From Sphingopyxis sp. (GTDB lineage: Bacteria > Pseudomonadota > Alphaproteobacteria > Sphingomonadales > Sphingomonadaceae), in assembly GCA_002733865.1 (NCBI GenBank), contig NVXM01000032.1:19211-83210 (forward strand): a stretch of 64,000 bases of DNA. The letters are read 5' to 3'. Position numbers and translations under genes: made by a program. The notes under the pieces are model-generated. The model had not been told where the DNA came from. It worked only from the letters and a program-made list of their open reading frames with translations, and made no database searches. The stretch's first letter is position 1. Every line of letters starts with the position of its first letter. This document shows, one piece after another, positions 36,241 through 45,535 of this stretch.

Positions 36241-38202
36241 TCATGGCGTCACAATATCGAACTGCGGATTGACCTCATCGAGCGCCATAAACATGTTGGC
36301 CATCAGGGCATCGTCGCCGCTGATGATCATCTTTTTGTCCCGGATCAATTCCATCGGACTGATCTCGCGCATCAGCAATTTGGTGAACAGGGGCCGGCTG
36401 ATGGTAATCTGCGTGTCCGAACCCTCGCGGGTAATATCATAAGCTTCCTTGCGCGGGAACATCACGCTCTTGCCGAGATCAATGCTCACCGCTTCCTTGC
36501 GGTCGGGGAACCAGAAGCGGAGGATGCCGCCGTCGCCCTTCATCTTGGCGGGATTGAAGCGGGTCGCCATGGCGTCGAACAGATCGATTGCCGGGATGCC
36601 ATTGAGCACCTCGGCATTGGCAGTGCTGATGGCATTCTTGATATTATTGCCTTCGCGCAATTCCCGGGCTCCGACCAGATAGATATTGCGCCAGGTTCCG
36701 GCTTCTGCCTGAAAACCGAGCTGCTCGTAGGTCGAGGCGAGCCATTGTTTGGCGGCTTCATCGGCGGGATCCGCAAACACCAGATGGTTGAAGACGGTGG
36801 CCGCCCAGCGGTAATCGCCGTCAGCAAAGGCCTTCTCGCCGACTGCCAGCGCCTTGGCGGTGCCGCCCATCGCCGCGACATATTTTTTCGAGGCTTCGAC
36901 CGGCGGCAGCTCGTGATAATGGGCCGGCACCGCGTCCCACCAGCCAAAATAGCGCTGGTAAACCGCTTTGCTGTTATGGTTGAGCGTGCCGTAATAGTCG
37001 CGCACGCCGAAGTCGGTTTTGGCGAAATCCGGCTCGCCGATATTCTCGGCAATCTCGTCCATCGTCGCGCCCTGGTTGGCCTGACGCATGGTCTGGTCGT
37101 GGACATAGCGATAGATGCCGCGCTGGTTCTTCAGCGCTGCCTGCACATTGTTCGATCCCCAGGTCGGCCAGTGATGCGAGGCGAGCATGACGTCCGCTTT
37201 GTCGCCATATTTGGCGAGCATCGCGTCGATCACCTTGCTCCATTTCAGCGTGTCGCGAACCAGCGCGCCGCGCGGCGTCAGCACATTGTGGAAGGTGCGG
37301 GTTGCGACCTCTGCGCTATGCAGGGCGTTGAACTGCGGCATGTAGAAGACCATCTCGGCCGGTGCCTCGGTTTCGCCAGCATCCATGAAGTCGAAGGTGA
37401 TGCCGTCGATCACCAGAGTTTCGCCATCCTTGCTGATCGATCGGGTCGGCGGCACCAGCGATACATCGCCGCTCGACAGTTTCTGGCCGAGGCCGCCGCC
37501 GACCTGGCCGGTGGTCCCGACCGGCAGGGCCGTGCCGAACTGATATTGCACACGTCGGTTCATCGCGGTGCCGGCGATCACGCTCTCACCCACGGACTCG
37601 GCGAGAAAGCCGTGCGGCGCGATCACCTGGATCTTGCCCGCCTTGATATCCTCGGGCGAAGCAACCCCGGCGATGCCGCCGAAATGGTCGCCATGGCTGT
37701 GGGTGAAGATCACCGCCACCACTGGCCGCTCGCCCAGCGTCTTGTTGGCCAGCGCCAGCCCGGCTTTCGACGGGGCAGGGGTTGTGAGCGGATCGATGAT
37801 GATCCAGCCGGTCTTGCCGGCGATCAGCGTCATCTGCGCCAGATCATAGCCGCGTATCTGGTAAATACCGGGCACAACCTCGAACAGGCCGTGGATGCTG
37901 TTCAGCTTTGCCTGCCGCCAGAGCGACGGATTGACCGTATCGGGAGCCGCGCCGGTAATAAAGTCGAACTGGTGCGAATCCCAGGCGACCGAGCCATCCT
38001 CGTTGAGAATTTTGTCCGCCTCGATTTTCGCAAGAAAACCGCGATTGGCATTTTCGAAATCGGTCTGGTCGGCGATCGGCAATTCTGCCGCGACTCTGGC
38101 GTTGGCGGCCTTGGTCGCTTCGGTGGCAACGCCTTCGGGAGGGGCGGCCTGGATCGGCGTCGCCAATATCAGAGCGACCATTGAAAGTGCGGTCTTCTTC
38201 AT
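36241..38202 (-). CDS. Secreted BDS1/SdsA-type alkylsulfatase
   Basis: A 653-residue protein with a signal peptide (MKKTALSMVALILATPIQAA) followed by a metallo-beta-lactamase domain with the metal site THSHGDHFGG. Middle helices form the dimerisation region, and the C-terminal ~120 residues look like the SCP2-type hydrophobic-ligand domain. SdsA-type enzymes release sulfate from alkyl sulfates such as dodecyl sulfate, giving alcohols that feed beta-oxidation. ATG 38202 is chosen because it opens the signal peptide behind GGAGAGAG. Confidence 0.9.
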   Translation of the reverse strand: MKKTALSMVALILATPIQAAPPEGVATEATKAANARVAAELPIADQTDFENANRGFLAKIEADKILNEDGSVAWDSHQFDFITGAAPDTVNPSLWRQAKLNSIHGLFEVVPGIYQIRGYDLAQMTLIAGKTGWIIIDPLTTPAPSKAGLALANKTLGERPVVAVIFTHSHGDHFGGIAGVASPEDIKAGKIQVIAPHGFLAESVGESVIAGTAMNRRVQYQFGTALPVGTTGQVGGGLGQKLSSGDVSLVPPTRSISKDGETLVIDGITFDFMDAGETEAPAEMVFYMPQFNALHSAEVATRTFHNVLTPRGALVRDTLKWSKVIDAMLAKYGDKADVMLASHHWPTWGSNNVQAALKNQRGIYRYVHDQTMRQANQGATMDEIAENIGEPDFAKTDFGVRDYYGTLNHNSKAVYQRYFGWWDAVPAHYHELPPVEASKKYVAAMGGTAKALAVGEKAFADGDYRWAATVFNHLVFADPADEAAKQWLASTYEQLGFQAEAGTWRNIYLVGARELREGNNIKNAISTANAEVLNGIPAIDLFDAMATRFNPAKMKGDGGILRFWFPDRKEAVSIDLGKSVMFPRKEAYDITREGSDTQITISRPLFTKLLMREISPMELIRDKKMIISGDDALMANMFMALDEVNPQFDIVTP

Positions 38203-38218
38203 ACTCTCTCTCCTTCTT

Positions 38219-38303
38219 GTTCCCCTGCGCAGGCAGGGGTCTATCTCCCGAAATTCCCCAAACGCACGATTGCGAGATGGACTCCCGCTTGCGCGGGAGA
38301 ACA
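38219..38303. repeat. REP-like paired hairpins, family C copy 3
   Basis: TTCCCCTGCGCAGGCAGGGG with CTATCTCCCG is mirrored by GCGAGATGGACTCCCGCTTG. It runs to within a few bases of the crotonase stop. Confidence 0.8.
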
Positions 38304-38305
38304 TT

Positions 38306-39106
38306 CTACGCTCCCTTGAACACCGGCTTGCGCTTTTCGAGTATCGCATCAATTGCTTCGCGGTGGTCATCGAGTTGTTGCAAGACGCCCTGAAACAGCG
38401 CGGCCTGATCGAGATTTTCCTTTAGCGTCACGCTCTGCGCAGTGCGCACCAGTTCCTTGGTCTTGCGGATCGCCAGCGGCGGCAGCGCGACGACCATCTC
38501 CGCCAGTTCATAGGCGCGCTCGAGCAGCTTATCGTTCGCCACCACTTCCGAGACCAGACCATAATCCAGCGCTTTCTTCGCATCAATAAACTCGCCGGTG
38601 AACAGCATCTGGTTGGCCCGCGCCTGGCCGATGATCCGCGGCAGCAGCCAGGCACCACCGTCGCCGGGGATGATGCCGACGCGCAGGAAGCTCTCTGCGA
38701 AGATCGCGTCCTCGCCGGCGATGCGGATATCGCACATCGTGGTCAGGTCGTTGCCCGCGCCGATCGCATGGCCGTTGACCGCAGCGATCACCGGCACCGA
38801 GATTTCGGAAAAGGCCAGCGGAATGCGCTGGATGCCGGTCTTGTACCAGTTCTCGATGTCCAGTGGCGTCATATTCTGCTCGGCGGTCATCGCCTTGATC
38901 TCGTGCAGATTGCCGCCGGAGGAAAAGCTCTTGCCGTTGGCGGCGAGCACGACGCAGCTGACACCGGCATCGGCGTCGGCCTTGTTGATCGCGTTGACCA
39001 GCGCTTCGCACAGATCTTTCGACAGCGCGTTGCGCGTTTCCGGCTTGTTCAATGTGATTGTCACGATGCGGTCATTTTTCTCATAGAGAATGACGTCTGC
39101 CATCAA
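38306..39106 (-). CDS. Crotonase-family protein lacking one hydratase glutamate
   Basis: A 266-residue crotonase. The oxyanion loops are present (NGKSFSSGGNL and NGHAIGAGNDL). The first hydratase glutamate position appears to be Asp (GAGNDLT). The second lies in FAESFLRVGIIPGDGGAWL, where the aligned residue seems not to be Glu. It may be an isomerase, dehalogenase or C-C lyase-type crotonase rather than a hydratase. The ATG at 39106 or 39103 follows AAGGA. Confidence 0.8.
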   Translation of the reverse strand: MMADVILYEKNDRIVTITLNKPETRNALSKDLCEALVNAINKADADAGVSCVVLAANGKSFSSGGNLHEIKAMTAEQNMTPLDIENWYKTGIQRIPLAFSEISVPVIAAVNGHAIGAGNDLTTMCDIRIAGEDAIFAESFLRVGIIPGDGGAWLLPRIIGQARANQMLFTGEFIDAKKALDYGLVSEVVANDKLLERAYELAEMVVALPPLAIRKTKELVRTAQSVTLKENLDQAALFQGVLQQLDDHREAIDAILEKRKPVFKGA

Positions 39107-39206
39107 AAATTCCTTTGCCCTGCGTTTCTGTTCTTATGCCGCTGTCATTGCAGGGCTTCATGGATTCTGCAAGACTCGCTCCGCTCAACTCGCTAAATGA
39201 ACGATA

Positions 39207-39686
39207 ATGATCCGACAGAAAACCCCAGTCGCAAGCGAAAATACATCTGGCTTCACTCTGGTGGAGCTGATGGTGGTGTTGCTGATCATCGGGCTGATGG
39301 CTTCGGTCGTGGTTTTCTCTTTTCCGAGCGGCAGCAGCGCGCTCGAAGAAGACGCGCAGCGCTTTGCCGCACGCACCGCAGCGCTGCGTGACAATGCGAT
39401 CCTGCAATCCCGGCCGATGGCGGTGCAGGTCACGCCGTCCGGCTACAGTTTTCTCGAGCGACGCAAGGGCAGCTGGTCGGTAATCGAGGACAAACCGTTT
39501 GTGTCGACTAACTGGTCCGACGGCGTAACCGCGCAGACCGGCGAGACCGGTCCGATGATGATCAGTTTCGAAAGCACTGGCCTGCCCAGCGATCAGGCCG
39601 AGCTGGTGCTGCAGTCCAGTGACCAGAGACGCAGCGTGCTGATTGCAGCAATGGGCGATGTGAAGCTGGCGGGGACGGCGCCGTGA
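39207..39686 (+). CDS. gspH: Minor pseudopilin GspH (type II secretion)
   Basis: A 159-residue type IV pilin-like protein. A short basic leader ends at SG before FTLVELMVVLLIIGLMASVV, the methylated N-terminal helix with the conserved Glu5. The C-terminal region (FESTGLPSDQAELVLQ) fits GspH. Prepilin peptidase would process it, and it would sit at the tip of the type II secretion pseudopilus. gspI overlaps its stop, but no other secretion gene is nearby. Confidence 0.8.
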   Translation: MIRQKTPVASENTSGFTLVELMVVLLIIGLMASVVVFSFPSGSSALEEDAQRFAARTAALRDNAILQSRPMAVQVTPSGYSFLERRKGSWSVIEDKPFVSTNWSDGVTAQTGETGPMMISFESTGLPSDQAELVLQSSDQRRSVLIAAMGDVKLAGTAP

Positions 39687-40096
39687 TGAGATTGGGAAAG
39701 TCGGGAGAGCGGGGCTTCACCCTGATCGAGATGCTGGTCGCCCTGTCAGTATTCAGCCTCGCCGCCCTCTCGCTGATCCGGCTGCAGGCCTATACCACCA
39801 ACAATGCCGCCGAACTGGAAATGCGCGTGGTGGGGCAGTCGGTGGTCCGCAACCGGGCAGTCGAAATTCTTACAAACCCGCGTCCGCCAGCGCTCGGCGA
39901 GGCAAGCGGCACGGTCGAAAACGGCGGCTGGCAATGGCAGTGGGCGCAGGATGCGAAGCTGACCGAGGACCAGCGCTTCATTCAGGTCGATATCAGCGCG
40001 CGGGAGAAAGACAGCGGCGCGCCCGCGTCGCTAACGATCCTGCGGCCTTCGGCGCTGGTGCTCGATGAACCACCGGTCGAGCCGCCCCAAAACTAG
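39686..40096 (+). CDS. gspI: Minor pseudopilin GspI (type II secretion)
   Basis: A 136-residue pseudopilin with leader ERG before FTLIEMLVALSVFSLAALSLI, containing Glu5. The following QAYTTNNAAELEMRVVGQSV and RNRAVEIL match GspI. The ATG overlaps the gspH stop by one base (TGATG), so the two are translationally coupled; a GTG at 39683 is a second option. gspJ and gspK, usually next, are absent. Confidence 0.8.
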   Translation: MRLGKSGERGFTLIEMLVALSVFSLAALSLIRLQAYTTNNAAELEMRVVGQSVVRNRAVEILTNPRPPALGEASGTVENGGWQWQWAQDAKLTEDQRFIQVDISAREKDSGAPASLTILRPSALVLDEPPVEPPQN

Positions 40097-40184
40097 CGAA
40101 CCCGTCAGGAAAATCTAATGTTTAACCTTTGTTTCGGGCCGAACAGGGACTAGAAGCATGGGAAATTGACCAACGGAAAGAAAC

Positions 40185-40934
40185 ATGAGCAAACTCGAAG
40201 ACGCCCTAGAAGATTTTGATATGGACGACCTTCCCGAGGAGGATGAATCCCTGCTCGAATGGTGGGACTTTGACGATCAGGCCGAGATGGTCGACGCAGT
40301 TGCTGGCGATATCCAGTTCATTATCGAGAGCGCGCTGGATGCCCGCGGCGATGCGCTGCTGGCGCTGCCGGCCAGCGATGAGGCGATGCCCATCCTCGAG
40401 GCGCTCGCCGAAAAGCCGATCAAATGGAAATATGTCACCATCATCCCGAGCTATGATCTGCTGGTTCCGCTCGACGATCCGCGCAGCAATGTGAAAAAAC
40501 TGGCGAGTCTGTTTCTGACCCGCGGAGCACGGGTGTTGCCGCTGGCGCCAGAGCATGAGGATTATCACATGGCCGGTGCTGCAGCGGATGCGCGGCTGCG
40601 CGACACCAAATGGCCACCCGATCTGGTCCTGCTCGGCATGGGCGCTGATGGCAGCACCGCCGGGATCATGGAAAGCGCGGACATGGAAGAGGCGCTGGAT
40701 GGACCACCAGAAAAAATAGCCGTCGGCCTGCTGCCTGAGGACGGGGATACGCCGCTGGTGACGATCACCAAGGCGGCGATTTGTGAAGCGCGAACCGTGG
40801 TCGTTCTGCTGAAAGGTGCGGACGCGCAGACGATGCTCGAGTCCGAGATCGAACAGGGTGCGACAAGCATGGCGCCGATTGGCCGGATATTTGCCGATCT
40901 GACGGTGCCTGTGGATATCTATGTGGAGAATTAG
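40185..40934 (+). CDS. 6-phosphogluconolactonase (Pgl) family protein
   Basis: A 249-residue cytoplasmic protein of the glucosamine-6-phosphate isomerase/6-phosphogluconolactonase fold. The diagnostic motif is VLLGMGADGSTAGIM, equivalent to GMGxDGHTASLFP of Pgl; Ser replaces the usual His. The first 40 residues are very acidic. It would hydrolyse 6-phosphogluconolactone in the pentose phosphate or Entner-Doudoroff route. No zwf or edd gene is adjacent, so function is less sure. Confidence 0.7.
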   Translation: MSKLEDALEDFDMDDLPEEDESLLEWWDFDDQAEMVDAVAGDIQFIIESALDARGDALLALPASDEAMPILEALAEKPIKWKYVTIIPSYDLLVPLDDPRSNVKKLASLFLTRGARVLPLAPEHEDYHMAGAAADARLRDTKWPPDLVLLGMGADGSTAGIMESADMEEALDGPPEKIAVGLLPEDGDTPLVTITKAAICEARTVVVLLKGADAQTMLESEIEQGATSMAPIGRIFADLTVPVDIYVEN

Positions 40935-40982
40935 GGGGTCATTTCTGCCTTCTATCGCGGAATGATGTGACTATCGATTGAT

Positions 40983-40998
40983 TTAACTGCGCGATTAA
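40983..40998. promoter_or_regulatory. 16-bp palindromic operator, copy 4
   Basis: TTAACTGCGCGATTAA lies 64 bases upstream of the acyl-CoA synthetase start at 41062. Confidence 0.65.
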
Positions 40999-41061
40999 AC
41001 CATGGTGCCGGGAAAGCGAATCGCCAATACAGGCGATCGAACTCTTGGAGAACGCCAGATC

Positions 41062-42597
41062 ATGCATCCTTCGGTCCACGCACAGGAACATCCGGACAAG
41101 CCGGCCGTAATCATGGCGAACTCCGGCGAAGTCATCACTTATGCTGAGCTGGACAAGCTGTCGAACAAGGTCGCGCAGCTCTATCGCAGCCGCGGTATCA
41201 AGATTGGCGATACCGTCGCCGTCTGCATGGAGAATCACCGGCAATTTTTTCCCGTCACCTGGGGGTCCCAGCGCTCCGGCCTGTTTCAGGTCGCCATCTC
41301 CAGCCGACTGACCGCGGACGAAGTCAGCTATATTCTGAAAGATTCCGGCGCCAAGCTGCTGATCAGCTCGCAGAAAATGTTGCCGGTGGTCGATCAGTTG
41401 CGGACGTTGAATCCCGAGGTGGACCAGCTGATCTTTGGCGTGGACGACGAACGCGATATCGAAGCGGTGCTCGAATCGATGCCGGACACGCCGATTGCCG
41501 ACCAGCGCGCCGGGATCGACATGCTCTATTCCTCGGGCACCACGGGCCAGCCCAAGGGCGTCAAGCTGCCTTTGCCGCTGGAGGAAGATATCGCCGGACC
41601 CAATGGCATTGCCACGCTGGCCCAGGCGATTTTCGGTTTTCACAAGGACTGCGTCTATCTTTCGCCGGCACCACTTTATCATGCCGCGCCGCTGCGCTGG
41701 AACATTGCGGTGCAGGCGCTTGGCGGTACCAGCGTGGTCATGGAAAAATTTGACCCGGAACATGCCCTGCAACTGGTTGAGAAATATAAGTGCGACGTCG
41801 GCCAATGGGTGCCGACCCATTTTGTCCGGATGCTGAAATTGCCGGAGGAGATCCGCAACAAATATGACGTCTCCTCGATCAAGAGCGCCGTCCATGCCGC
41901 AGCGCCGGTGCCAGTGCCGATCAAGGAAGCCATGATCGAATGGTGGGGGCCGGTGCTCAACGAATATTATGCCGGGACCGAGGGCAATGGTTTTGTCTTC
42001 TGCAACAGCGAAGGCTGGCTGTCGCACAAGGGCACGGTCGGGCAGCCGATCAATTGCGTGGTGCATATCTGCAATGAAAATGGCGAGGAAGTCCCGGTCG
42101 GCGAGGAAGGCCAGATCTATTTCGAAAGCGCCTCGACATTCGAATATCACAACGACCCGGAGAAGACCAAGGCGGCCACCCATGAAAAGGGCTGGACGTC
42201 GCTCGGCGATGTCGGGAAGCTCGACGAGGACGGCTTTTTATATCTGACTGACCGCAAGAGCTTCATGATCATTTCCGGCGGCGTGAATATCTATCCGCAG
42301 GAGATCGAAAATCTGCTGGTGACCCATGACAAGGTTGCCGATGCCGCCGTGATCGGTGCCCCCGACGAGGATATGGGCGAGAAAGTCGTCGCGGTGGTGC
42401 AGCCGATGGATATGGCGGAAGCAGGCGAGGAACTGGCCCAGGAGCTGGAAACCTATCTCCGCCAGTCACTCTCCGGGGTCAAGGTGCCGCGCCGGATCGA
42501 CTTTCGCGCCGAACTGCCGCGCCATGCCACCGGCAAGCTCTACAAGCGGCTGCTGCGCGACGAATATTGGCAGAAGCAGGAAAGCGAGGCAGTCTGA
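41062..42597 (+). CDS. AMP-forming acyl-CoA synthetase
   Basis: A 511-residue adenylate-forming ligase (FadD-like). The P-loop-like motif is YSSGTTGQPKGVK, the adenine motif is NEYYAGTEG, and the hinge is YLTDRKSFMIISGG. The terminal lysine motif is ATGKLYKR. It activates a carboxylic acid to its CoA thioester, likely the entry step of the pathway. ATG 41062 opens the protein; the stop overlaps the P450 start by one base. Confidence 0.92.
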   Translation: MHPSVHAQEHPDKPAVIMANSGEVITYAELDKLSNKVAQLYRSRGIKIGDTVAVCMENHRQFFPVTWGSQRSGLFQVAISSRLTADEVSYILKDSGAKLLISSQKMLPVVDQLRTLNPEVDQLIFGVDDERDIEAVLESMPDTPIADQRAGIDMLYSSGTTGQPKGVKLPLPLEEDIAGPNGIATLAQAIFGFHKDCVYLSPAPLYHAAPLRWNIAVQALGGTSVVMEKFDPEHALQLVEKYKCDVGQWVPTHFVRMLKLPEEIRNKYDVSSIKSAVHAAAPVPVPIKEAMIEWWGPVLNEYYAGTEGNGFVFCNSEGWLSHKGTVGQPINCVVHICNENGEEVPVGEEGQIYFESASTFEYHNDPEKTKAATHEKGWTSLGDVGKLDEDGFLYLTDRKSFMIISGGVNIYPQEIENLLVTHDKVADAAVIGAPDEDMGEKVVAVVQPMDMAEAGEELAQELETYLRQSLSGVKVPRRIDFRAELPRHATGKLYKRLLRDEYWQKQESEAV

Positions 42598-43895
42598 TGG
42601 CGACGCAAGCGGAAGCCGTATTGACCGGCGCGGACGCGCAGGCGATTATTGACCCGGCCCGTTATGTCAACTGGGATGCGCTGCTCGACCGGTTCGACAG
42701 GCTGCGCAGCGAGACGCCGGTTGTGAAGGTGGTCAACGACGACATCCACGATCCCTTCTGGCTGGTGACCAGCTATGACGACGTGATGCGGATCAGCAAG
42801 GACAACAAGCTGTTTCTCAACAGCCCGCGCAGCGTCACCTTCAGCGACAAGAACAGCGGTGCCTTCGTCAAGTCGATCACCGGCGGCGATCCCAATCTGG
42901 TGCGGTCGCTGGTCGCGCTGGACGCGCCGACCCACCCGCAATATCGCCGGCTGACGCAAGACTGGTTCATGCCGAAGAATATCCGCCAGATGGAAGATGA
43001 GATCAGGGCGCTGGCCAAGGTCACGGTCGAACGGCTGGTTGATGCTGGCGGCGAAGCCGATTTTGTGCCGCTGGTCTCTGCGCCCTATCCGCTGCACGTG
43101 GTGATGCAGATCCTGGGTGTGCCGGAAGCGGACGAGCAGCGGATGCTGTTTCTCACCCAGCAGATGTTCGGTGGTCAGGACGAGGACCTCAACAAGTCCG
43201 GCATGGCCGATATGACGCCGGAACAGGTCATGCAGCTGGTGGTCGGCGCGGTTGCCGACTTCGAAGCCTATTTTGCCAAGCTGACCGAGGAAAAACGCGC
43301 CAACCCGACCGATGACGTGGCGAGCGTGATCGCCAATGCGAAGGTCGACGGCGCGCATCTCAGCGACCGGGACATGGCTGGCTATTATATCATATTGGCG
43401 GCGGCTGGCCATGATACGACCTCGGCATCCACCGCTGGGGCGATGATGGCGCTGGCCCGCGACCCGGAGCAATTTGCCCGGCTCAAGGCCGATCGTGACC
43501 TGCTCCCCGGGATTGTCGAGGAAGCGATCCGCTGGACCACGCCGGTGCAGCATTTCATGCGCACGGCTGCCGAAGATACCGAGGTTGGCGGGCAGAAGAT
43601 TGCCAAGGATGACTGGCTGATGATCAGCTATATCGCCGCCAACCACGATCCGGCTGTCTTTTCCGACCCCCGAAAATTTGACGCTTCACGCTCACCAAAC
43701 CGTCACATCGCTTTTGGTGCCGGGGCCCATCAATGTCTCGGCCTGCACATGGCGCGGATGGAAATGAAAATCCTGTTCAACGAGCTGCTCGACCGGATCG
43801 AGACGCTGGAACTGGCAGGCGAACCGGTCCGCGCCAAATCGACCTTTGTCGGCGGGCTCAAGACGCTGCCGATCCGCTACACTCTATCAAAATGA
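42597..43895 (+). CDS. Cytochrome P450
   Basis: A 432-residue soluble bacterial P450. The oxygen-activation helix is AAAGHDTTSAST, the ExxR motif is EEAIR, and the heme-cysteine loop is FGAGAHQCLGLHMARMEMK. The sequence style resembles CYP108-type terpenoid hydroxylases. It overlaps the acyl-CoA synthetase stop by one base (TGATG), so both are translated together. It may hydroxylate the substrate or an acyl-CoA. No ferredoxin gene is adjacent. Confidence 0.92.
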   Translation: MATQAEAVLTGADAQAIIDPARYVNWDALLDRFDRLRSETPVVKVVNDDIHDPFWLVTSYDDVMRISKDNKLFLNSPRSVTFSDKNSGAFVKSITGGDPNLVRSLVALDAPTHPQYRRLTQDWFMPKNIRQMEDEIRALAKVTVERLVDAGGEADFVPLVSAPYPLHVVMQILGVPEADEQRMLFLTQQMFGGQDEDLNKSGMADMTPEQVMQLVVGAVADFEAYFAKLTEEKRANPTDDVASVIANAKVDGAHLSDRDMAGYYIILAAAGHDTTSASTAGAMMALARDPEQFARLKADRDLLPGIVEEAIRWTTPVQHFMRTAAEDTEVGGQKIAKDDWLMISYIAANHDPAVFSDPRKFDASRSPNRHIAFGAGAHQCLGLHMARMEMKILFNELLDRIETLELAGEPVRAKSTFVGGLKTLPIRYTLSK

Positions 43896-43970
43896 ATGGC
43901 GCAGACGGCCTTGCAATGCAGTATAAGTGACTCAAATAGAATAGAATGGCAGATTCCGAAGGAGAGCATC

Positions 43971-45401
43971 ATGGTTACCCAATATAAGAATTTGATCAAT
44001 GGCGAGATGGTTGGCACGGCAGAGACGCTGGACGTCGTCAACCCGGCCAATGAAGAAGTAATCGGCCAGGTTCCGGCCTGTGGCGAGGATGAACTGAACC
44101 AGGCCGTTGCGGCTGCCCGTGCCGCCTTCAAGAGCTGGTCGAAAAAGCCGATCGACGAACGCCGCAAAGTCGTTCAGGCGATCGCCGGCGTGATCAACGA
44201 GAATAATGACGAGCTGTTCCGCCTGCTCACCGCAGAGCAGGGCAAGCCGCATGCGCAGGCGCAGGGCGAAATCGCCGGCGCCGCCTATATGGCAGGATCG
44301 CAGGCGACGCTCGAACTGGAAGACGAAATCAACGAGGACACCGAGCAGCGCCTCAGCCGCACCCGCCGCATACCGGTCGGCGTGGTCGGTGGCATCGTGC
44401 CATGGAATTTCCCGGTGATGATGGCGGTGCAAAAAATTGCGCCGGCGCTGCTGTCGGGCTGCACGATCGTGCTAAAGCCGTCGCCCTTTACGCCGCTGAC
44501 GACTCTGCGTCTCGCCGAGCTGATCAAGGATGTCGCCCCTCCAGGCGTGGTCAACATCATCACTGGCGAAGACAGCCTTGGCCCACTGATCACTTCTCAC
44601 CCCGATATCGACAAGATCACCTTCACCGGCTCCACCGCGACCGGCAAAAAGATCATGGAAGGTGCCTCGAAGGACCTCAAGCGGATCACGCTGGAACTGG
44701 GCGGCAACGACGCCTCGATCGTCCTGCCCGATGCCAATGTCGAAAAGGTCGCCGAGCAATTGTTCTGGTCGAGCTTCACCAATGCCGGACAGATTTGCGT
44801 CGCCGCGAAGCGCATCTATATCCATGAAGATATCTATGACGATCTCAGCGCCGCGATTGCTGCCTATGCCAAAAATGTGAAGGTCGGCGACGGCTCGCAG
44901 CAGGGCACGGCAGTCGGTCCGATCCAGAACAAGAAGCAATATGAGCGAGTGCTGGAACTGATCAAGGATGCCAAGGACAATGGCTATAAATTCCTGGTCG
45001 GCGGCGATGCCAAGGACGAGAATATCCCGGGCTATTATGTGCCGATCACGATTCTCGACAATCCGCCGGAAGACGCGCGGATCGTCGCCGAGGAGCAATT
45101 CGGCCCGGTCATGCCGCTGATGAAATTCAGCAGCACGGACGAAGCGATCAGCCGCGCCAATGCCAGCGAATATGGTCTGGCCGGTGCGGTATGGACGGCT
45201 GATCCGGACGAAGGCGTACGGGTTGCCGAGCAGCTGGAAACCGGAACCGTCTGGGTCAACGAATTCCTGCACCTGTCGCCGTTCGCCCCGTTTGGCGGAC
45301 ACAAGCAGTCGGGCTTTGGCGCCGAATATGGCAAGGAAGGTCTGCTCGAATTCACCTATCCGCAGGTGATCACTGTCAAGAAAGACAATGTGCCTGCCTG
45401 A
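43971..45401 (+). CDS. NAD(P)-dependent aldehyde dehydrogenase
   Basis: A 476-residue ALDH. The cofactor and catalytic motifs are FTGSTATGKKIM, LELGGND with the general-base Glu, and FTNAGQICVA with the nucleophilic Cys. NFPVMMAVQKIAPAL near residue 145 is the classic N-terminal block. ATG 43971 has GGAG seven bases upstream. It probably oxidises an aldehyde formed after P450 or alcohol dehydrogenase steps. A strong terminator ends the unit at 45427. Confidence 0.92.
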   Translation: MVTQYKNLINGEMVGTAETLDVVNPANEEVIGQVPACGEDELNQAVAAARAAFKSWSKKPIDERRKVVQAIAGVINENNDELFRLLTAEQGKPHAQAQGEIAGAAYMAGSQATLELEDEINEDTEQRLSRTRRIPVGVVGGIVPWNFPVMMAVQKIAPALLSGCTIVLKPSPFTPLTTLRLAELIKDVAPPGVVNIITGEDSLGPLITSHPDIDKITFTGSTATGKKIMEGASKDLKRITLELGGNDASIVLPDANVEKVAEQLFWSSFTNAGQICVAAKRIYIHEDIYDDLSAAIAAYAKNVKVGDGSQQGTAVGPIQNKKQYERVLELIKDAKDNGYKFLVGGDAKDENIPGYYVPITILDNPPEDARIVAEEQFGPVMPLMKFSSTDEAISRANASEYGLAGAVWTADPDEGVRVAEQLETGTVWVNEFLHLSPFAPFGGHKQSGFGAEYGKEGLLEFTYPQVITVKKDNVPA

Positions 45402-45426
45402 CCTCGGCATGTCATAACGTGAACAG

Positions 45427-45459
45427 GCCGGTTATCACTATTGTGATGGCCGGCTTTTT
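45427..45459 (+). terminator. Rho-independent terminator after the aldehyde dehydrogenase gene
   Basis: A 12-bp stem, GCCGGTTATCAC with GTGATGGCCGGC, around TATT, followed by TTTTT. Confidence 0.95.
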
Positions 45460-45484
45460 CGTTTGACGCTAGCGCCGGTGCAGT

Positions 45485-45500
45485 TTAACCGGTCAGTTAA
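45485..45500. promoter_or_regulatory. 16-bp palindromic operator, copy 5
   Basis: TTAACCGGTCAGTTAA lies 35 bases upstream of the thiolase start at 45536. Confidence 0.65.
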
Positions 45501-45535
45501 ATTCTCGACTCTTAACCAATTGAAGGAATAAGATT

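Noticed and set aside
36190..38184. A 664-codon open frame on the plus strand
   Set aside because: It is fully antisense to the alkylsulfatase gene, whose signal peptide and metal motif are clear. The plus frame reads as low-complexity Arg/His/Asp-rich protein with no family features.
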